Positions 6,800-8,861 of a stretch of 8,861 bases of DNA are shown here, piece after piece. A program made the position numbers and the translations under genes. This DNA is from Flavobacteriaceae bacterium (GTDB taxonomy: Bacteria > Bacteroidota > Bacteroidia > Flavobacteriales > Flavobacteriaceae): assembly GCA_018674025.1 (NCBI GenBank), contig JABHBC010000130.1:1-8861 (forward strand), in the 5' to 3' direction. Numbering within the stretch: the first letter of the stretch is position 1; each line of letters starts with the position of its first letter. The notes under the pieces are model-generated. The model made no database searches and was not told the DNA's origin. It worked only from the letters and a program-made list of their open reading frames with translations.

Positions 6800-7856
6800 C
6801 ACAATCTTTTATATATGAATTGCTTTCACAATAAACTTTTAATTTAGTTTCAATAAAATTGTAAACTTTATCTGAATATTTATCGGGGAACAAAACATGA
6901 ACATTTGCCCCAGCATCTAAAGTAAAACAAACAGGAATATCATTTTTAAATCTAAATTCACGAATACTTTCAATTATTCGTAGTGTATTAGGCTTTATAA
7001 GTATATAAGACGGATCACTAGTCATCATTAAGCCGTGAAGCATTAAAGCCTCATTCTCAACAAGCTTAACAAATTCATTAGTGTCTCCATTTTTTAAAAT
7101 AGTAGATAGTTTATCGGTATTTTCTTGTGCAATTTGGAATCTTTTTTCACCAAAAGGATGATTATTCATCAGATTATGGCCAGCGGTACTGGAAACTGTT
7201 TTAATTCCTTTATCTACAAGTAATACAGCATCATGATAAGTCTTAAAAATATCATTAACTTCATATGGAAAATTTATAGAATATAAGTTAGAGCTAGAAT
7301 TAAAAGATGAATGAGCACCCCATAAATTAACACTTCCTTTTAGACTTCTACATGCACTGCCAGACCCTAATCTTGCTAAAAAAGATGCCTTGGTATAAAA
7401 ATATTCATCTGTAATCTTTGGATTAATAAGTTTTTCAAGTGACATAATACAAAGTGCTAAAGCACTTATACCACTTGCTGATGAAGCAATACCACTACTG
7501 TGAGGGAATGTGTTTATTGTATTTATTTTAAATTTATAATTTAATATATAAGGGCAATACGTGACTATTCTTTCTAAAAAAGATTGGATTTTAGGTTTAA
7601 AATCCTCTTTTAGATTATCATTATAATAAATTTCAAAATCAATTAATTTTGAATTATTTGTTTTCTTAACAAAATCAAACTTTGTGTTAGTTAAACATTT
7701 ACTTAATGTAAAACTAATAGAAGTGTTTTTTGGTATTTGAAGGTCTGATTTTCCCCAATATTTTACTAAAGCAATATTGCTTGGGGATTCCCAATGAGAA
7801 CTCCCACTTAATGGAGCTACAAAATTATTATTATAAATAAAATCTTCTTTTTTCAT
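6774..7856 (-). CDS. mvaD: Diphosphomevalonate decarboxylase
   Basis: The 360-residue cytosolic GHMP-fold enzyme makes isopentenyl diphosphate from mevalonate 5-diphosphate with ATP, the last step of the classical mevalonate pathway. Seen: PSNIALVKYWGK (25-36) with Lys32; NTSISFTL (44-51); the ATP loop PHSSGIASSASG (118-129); ARLGSGSACRSLKG (161-174), where Arg170 belongs to the substrate-binding set; VSSTAGHNLMNNHPF (221-235); and CFTLDAGANVHVLFP (310-324), where Asp314 fits the catalytic Asp of the yeast enzyme. All diagnostic motifs are intact. Length is slightly under the eukaryotic enzymes. The start ATG at 7856 lies 39 bp after tesB. Use of phosphomevalonate instead of the diphosphate, as in some archaeal relatives, cannot be ruled out from sequence alone but nothing points to it. 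Confidence 0.93.
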   Translation of the reverse strand: MKKEDFIYNNNFVAPLSGSSHWESPSNIALVKYWGKSDLQIPKNTSISFTLSKCLTNTKFDFVKKTNNSKLIDFEIYYNDNLKEDFKPKIQSFLERIVTYCPYILNYKFKINTINTFPHSSGIASSASGISALALCIMSLEKLINPKITDEYFYTKASFLARLGSGSACRSLKGSVNLWGAHSSFNSSSNLYSINFPYEVNDIFKTYHDAVLLVDKGIKTVSSTAGHNLMNNHPFGEKRFQIAQENTDKLSTILKNGDTNEFVKLVENEALMLHGLMMTSDPSYILIKPNTLRIIESIREFRFKNDIPVCFTLDAGANVHVLFPDKYSDKVYNFIETKLKVYCESNSYIKDCVGFGAKQL

Positions 7857-7870
7857 TTAGCTAATTAATG

Positions 7871-7878
7871 CAAATATA
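7871..7878 (-). promoter_or_regulatory. Candidate Bacteroidota -7 box before mvaD
   Basis: The - strand reads TATATTTG, an exact TAnnTTTG, in the 39-bp spacer between tesB and mvaD and 14 nt before the ATG at 7856. No TTG-type -33 element is visible at about 19-21 nt upstream, so activity is uncertain. It could let the mevalonate genes be transcribed without tesB. Confidence 0.35.
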
Positions 7879-7895
7879 GTAAGTTAAAATTATTA

Positions 7896-8759
7896 TTATT
7901 TGGTTAAAGGTCTAACTAAACCTTCTTGAACAACGGATGCAATTAAAGTTCCTGTTCTTGTATAAATATGACCTTGAGCAACCCCTCTTGCATTACCAGA
8001 GTTAGGGCTTTCAATTGAATAAAGCAGCCAATCATCAAAGTCAAAATCTCTGTAAAACCACATTGCATGATCTAAACTTGCCATTTGAAGGTCCGAAAAA
8101 CTAACTTTTTTCATATGAGGAAGGATTGATGACCATAATAGATTGTAGTCAGAAATATATGTTAATATCTGGTGCTTGATTTCAATTGTCAAATTTGGAA
8201 TATCCCCTTTTAATTTAAACCATACATCCATTATTGGAGGAAGATCATTATTACTAGAAAGGTTTAGAATATTAGTTGGTTTAAACTCAATTGGGCGCTC
8301 AACACTTAAAAAACTCTTTAATTTAAAAGGCATCAACTTACCATTTTTCTCTGCAAGTTCACTCCAACTTGTTAATTTCTCTGGGGGTGTGATTGTTCGC
8401 TGTATTTTACGATAATGCTCATATCCAAACTCAATTTTATGAAAAGAAGCTGCTAAAATAAAAATAGTTTTTTCTCCCTGAACTGCAGTTACTCTTCTTG
8501 TAGAGAAACTACCTCCATCTCTAGTTTCATTTACTATGTATCGAATAGATTTATTTAAATCTCCAGGCTCTAAAAAATAGGAATGAAGAGAATGTAATAT
8601 TCTGCCATTTGTAATAGTTCGGTAGGCTGCATTCAAAGATTGAGCTAAAACTTGTCCACCAAATACATTTAAGCTACCAACAGTTTCACTTTTACCAATA
8701 AAAAAATCTTCTTTTTTATCTAAAAGCAAAACTTCTAGTAAATCTGTGACAGTATTCAT
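7896..8759 (-). CDS. tesB: Acyl-CoA thioesterase II (TesB family)
   Basis: The 287-residue double-hotdog enzyme hydrolyses acyl-CoA to free acid and CoA. Length matches E. coli TesB (286). Seen: VFGGQVLAQSLNAA (32-45), LHSYFLEPGD (58-67), GGSFSTRRVTAVQ (82-94), SLDHAMWFYRDF (228-239) and GNARGVAQGHIYTRTGTLIA (255-274). The catalytic set Asp204, Thr228 and Gln278 of E. coli TesB appears here as Asp204, Ser228 and Gln278; Ser at the second position is also found in the peroxisomal ACOT8 relatives, so the enzyme should be active. It is the first protein gene after the tRNA-Leu (39 bp) and 39 bp before mvaD. The physiological substrate is unknown, and a direct link to mevalonate metabolism is only suggested by position. 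Confidence 0.92.
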   Translation of the reverse strand: MNTVTDLLEVLLLDKKEDFFIGKSETVGSLNVFGGQVLAQSLNAAYRTITNGRILHSLHSYFLEPGDLNKSIRYIVNETRDGGSFSTRRVTAVQGEKTIFILAASFHKIEFGYEHYRKIQRTITPPEKLTSWSELAEKNGKLMPFKLKSFLSVERPIEFKPTNILNLSSNNDLPPIMDVWFKLKGDIPNLTIEIKHQILTYISDYNLLWSSILPHMKKVSFSDLQMASLDHAMWFYRDFDFDDWLLYSIESPNSGNARGVAQGHIYTRTGTLIASVVQEGLVRPLTK

Positions 8760-8798
8760 TAATGAAGTGTTGAGTTATAAAGGAAAATTAAAAAAAAG

Positions 8799-8861
8799 TG
8801 CGGGCGGAGAGACTCGAACTCTCACACCTCGCGGCACTAGATCCTAAGTCTAGCATGTCTA
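8799..8861 (-). tRNA. tRNA-Leu(UAG), 3' portion, cut by the window edge
   Basis: Read on the - strand, the last 63 bases of the window form a tRNA lacking only its 5' part: the end of the D arm, an anticodon stem CTAGA/TCTAG around the loop CTTAGGA (anticodon TAG, complement at 8844-8846), a long class II variable arm with a short GCC/GGT stem, the T arm GAGAG-TTCGAGT-CTCTC, and the 3' acceptor strand CGCCCGC with discriminator A at 8799. The long variable arm, A73 and anticodon UAG identify a leucine tRNA reading CUA-type codons, with G37 as expected. No CCA is encoded; the discriminator is followed by C and then eight T residues. The missing 5' acceptor strand should read GCGGGCG. Confidence 0.93.

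Noticed and set aside
8176..8415. Open frame of 79 codons on the + strand opposite tesB
   Set aside because: tesB has all family motifs on the other strand; no support for this frame.
8790..8797. Eight A residues (T8 on the - strand) after the tRNA as an intrinsic terminator
   Set aside because: There is no separate hairpin between the tRNA end and the T run; the mature tRNA fold alone is not a convincing terminator stem.

Overview
The window is AT-rich and gene-dense, and it looks like a chromosomal segment of a Bacteroidota bacterium, most likely a marine member of the Flavobacteriaceae. The reasons are the gene families present (a DUF4212/VC_2705-type symporter pair, a flavobacterial-style acetyl-CoA synthetase, and a mevalonate kinase / diphosphomevalonate decarboxylase / UbiA prenyltransferase cluster), the lack of Shine-Dalgarno sequences, and several TAnnTTTG motifs, the -7 box of the Bacteroidota primary sigma factor. 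No mobile element, CRISPR array, prophage gene or large repeat is visible.

Left part, + strand. Bases 1-90 look like the last 29 codons of a gene that begins outside the window, followed by a strong intrinsic terminator (144-179). Then comes an acetate uptake and activation unit: a small two-helix membrane protein (225-479), a large sodium:solute symporter whose start overlaps it (about 472-2187), and acetyl-CoA synthetase (2225-4135). Together they would import acetate or a similar short acid and convert it to acetyl-CoA.

Right part, - strand, read from right to left. The 3' portion of a tRNA-Leu(UAG) lies at the right edge (8799-8861). It is followed by TesB-type acyl-CoA thioesterase (8759-7896), diphosphomevalonate decarboxylase (7856-6774), a GHMP kinase that is probably mevalonate kinase (6750-5821), a nine-helix UbiA-family prenyltransferase (5798-4881) and a pseudouridine-synthase-like protein (4850-4140). 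Spacers are 22-39 bp, so this is probably one operon. The middle genes supply isoprenoid precursors from mevalonate, and the UbiA protein is a plausible consumer, perhaps attaching geranylgeranyl to a glycerol-phosphate lipid or to a quinone precursor. HMG-CoA reductase and phosphomevalonate kinase are not in the window.

The two units converge with only 4 bp between the stop codons of acs and the pseudouridine-synthase-like gene.

The points most worth a second look are: the pseudouridine-synthase-like protein has Gly where the family has its catalytic Asp (GRLD to GRLG), with other active-site changes; three of the four internal spacers of the - strand cluster carry an exact TAnnTTTG motif 12-18 nt before the start codon; acetyl-CoA synthetase has Asn where the Salmonella enzyme has Arg526; the symporter has an EF-hand-like loop in a predicted periplasmic insert; and a UbiA enzyme sits inside a mevalonate cluster. 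I did not find a clearly new multi-gene system. Most of this window is recognisable housekeeping metabolism.
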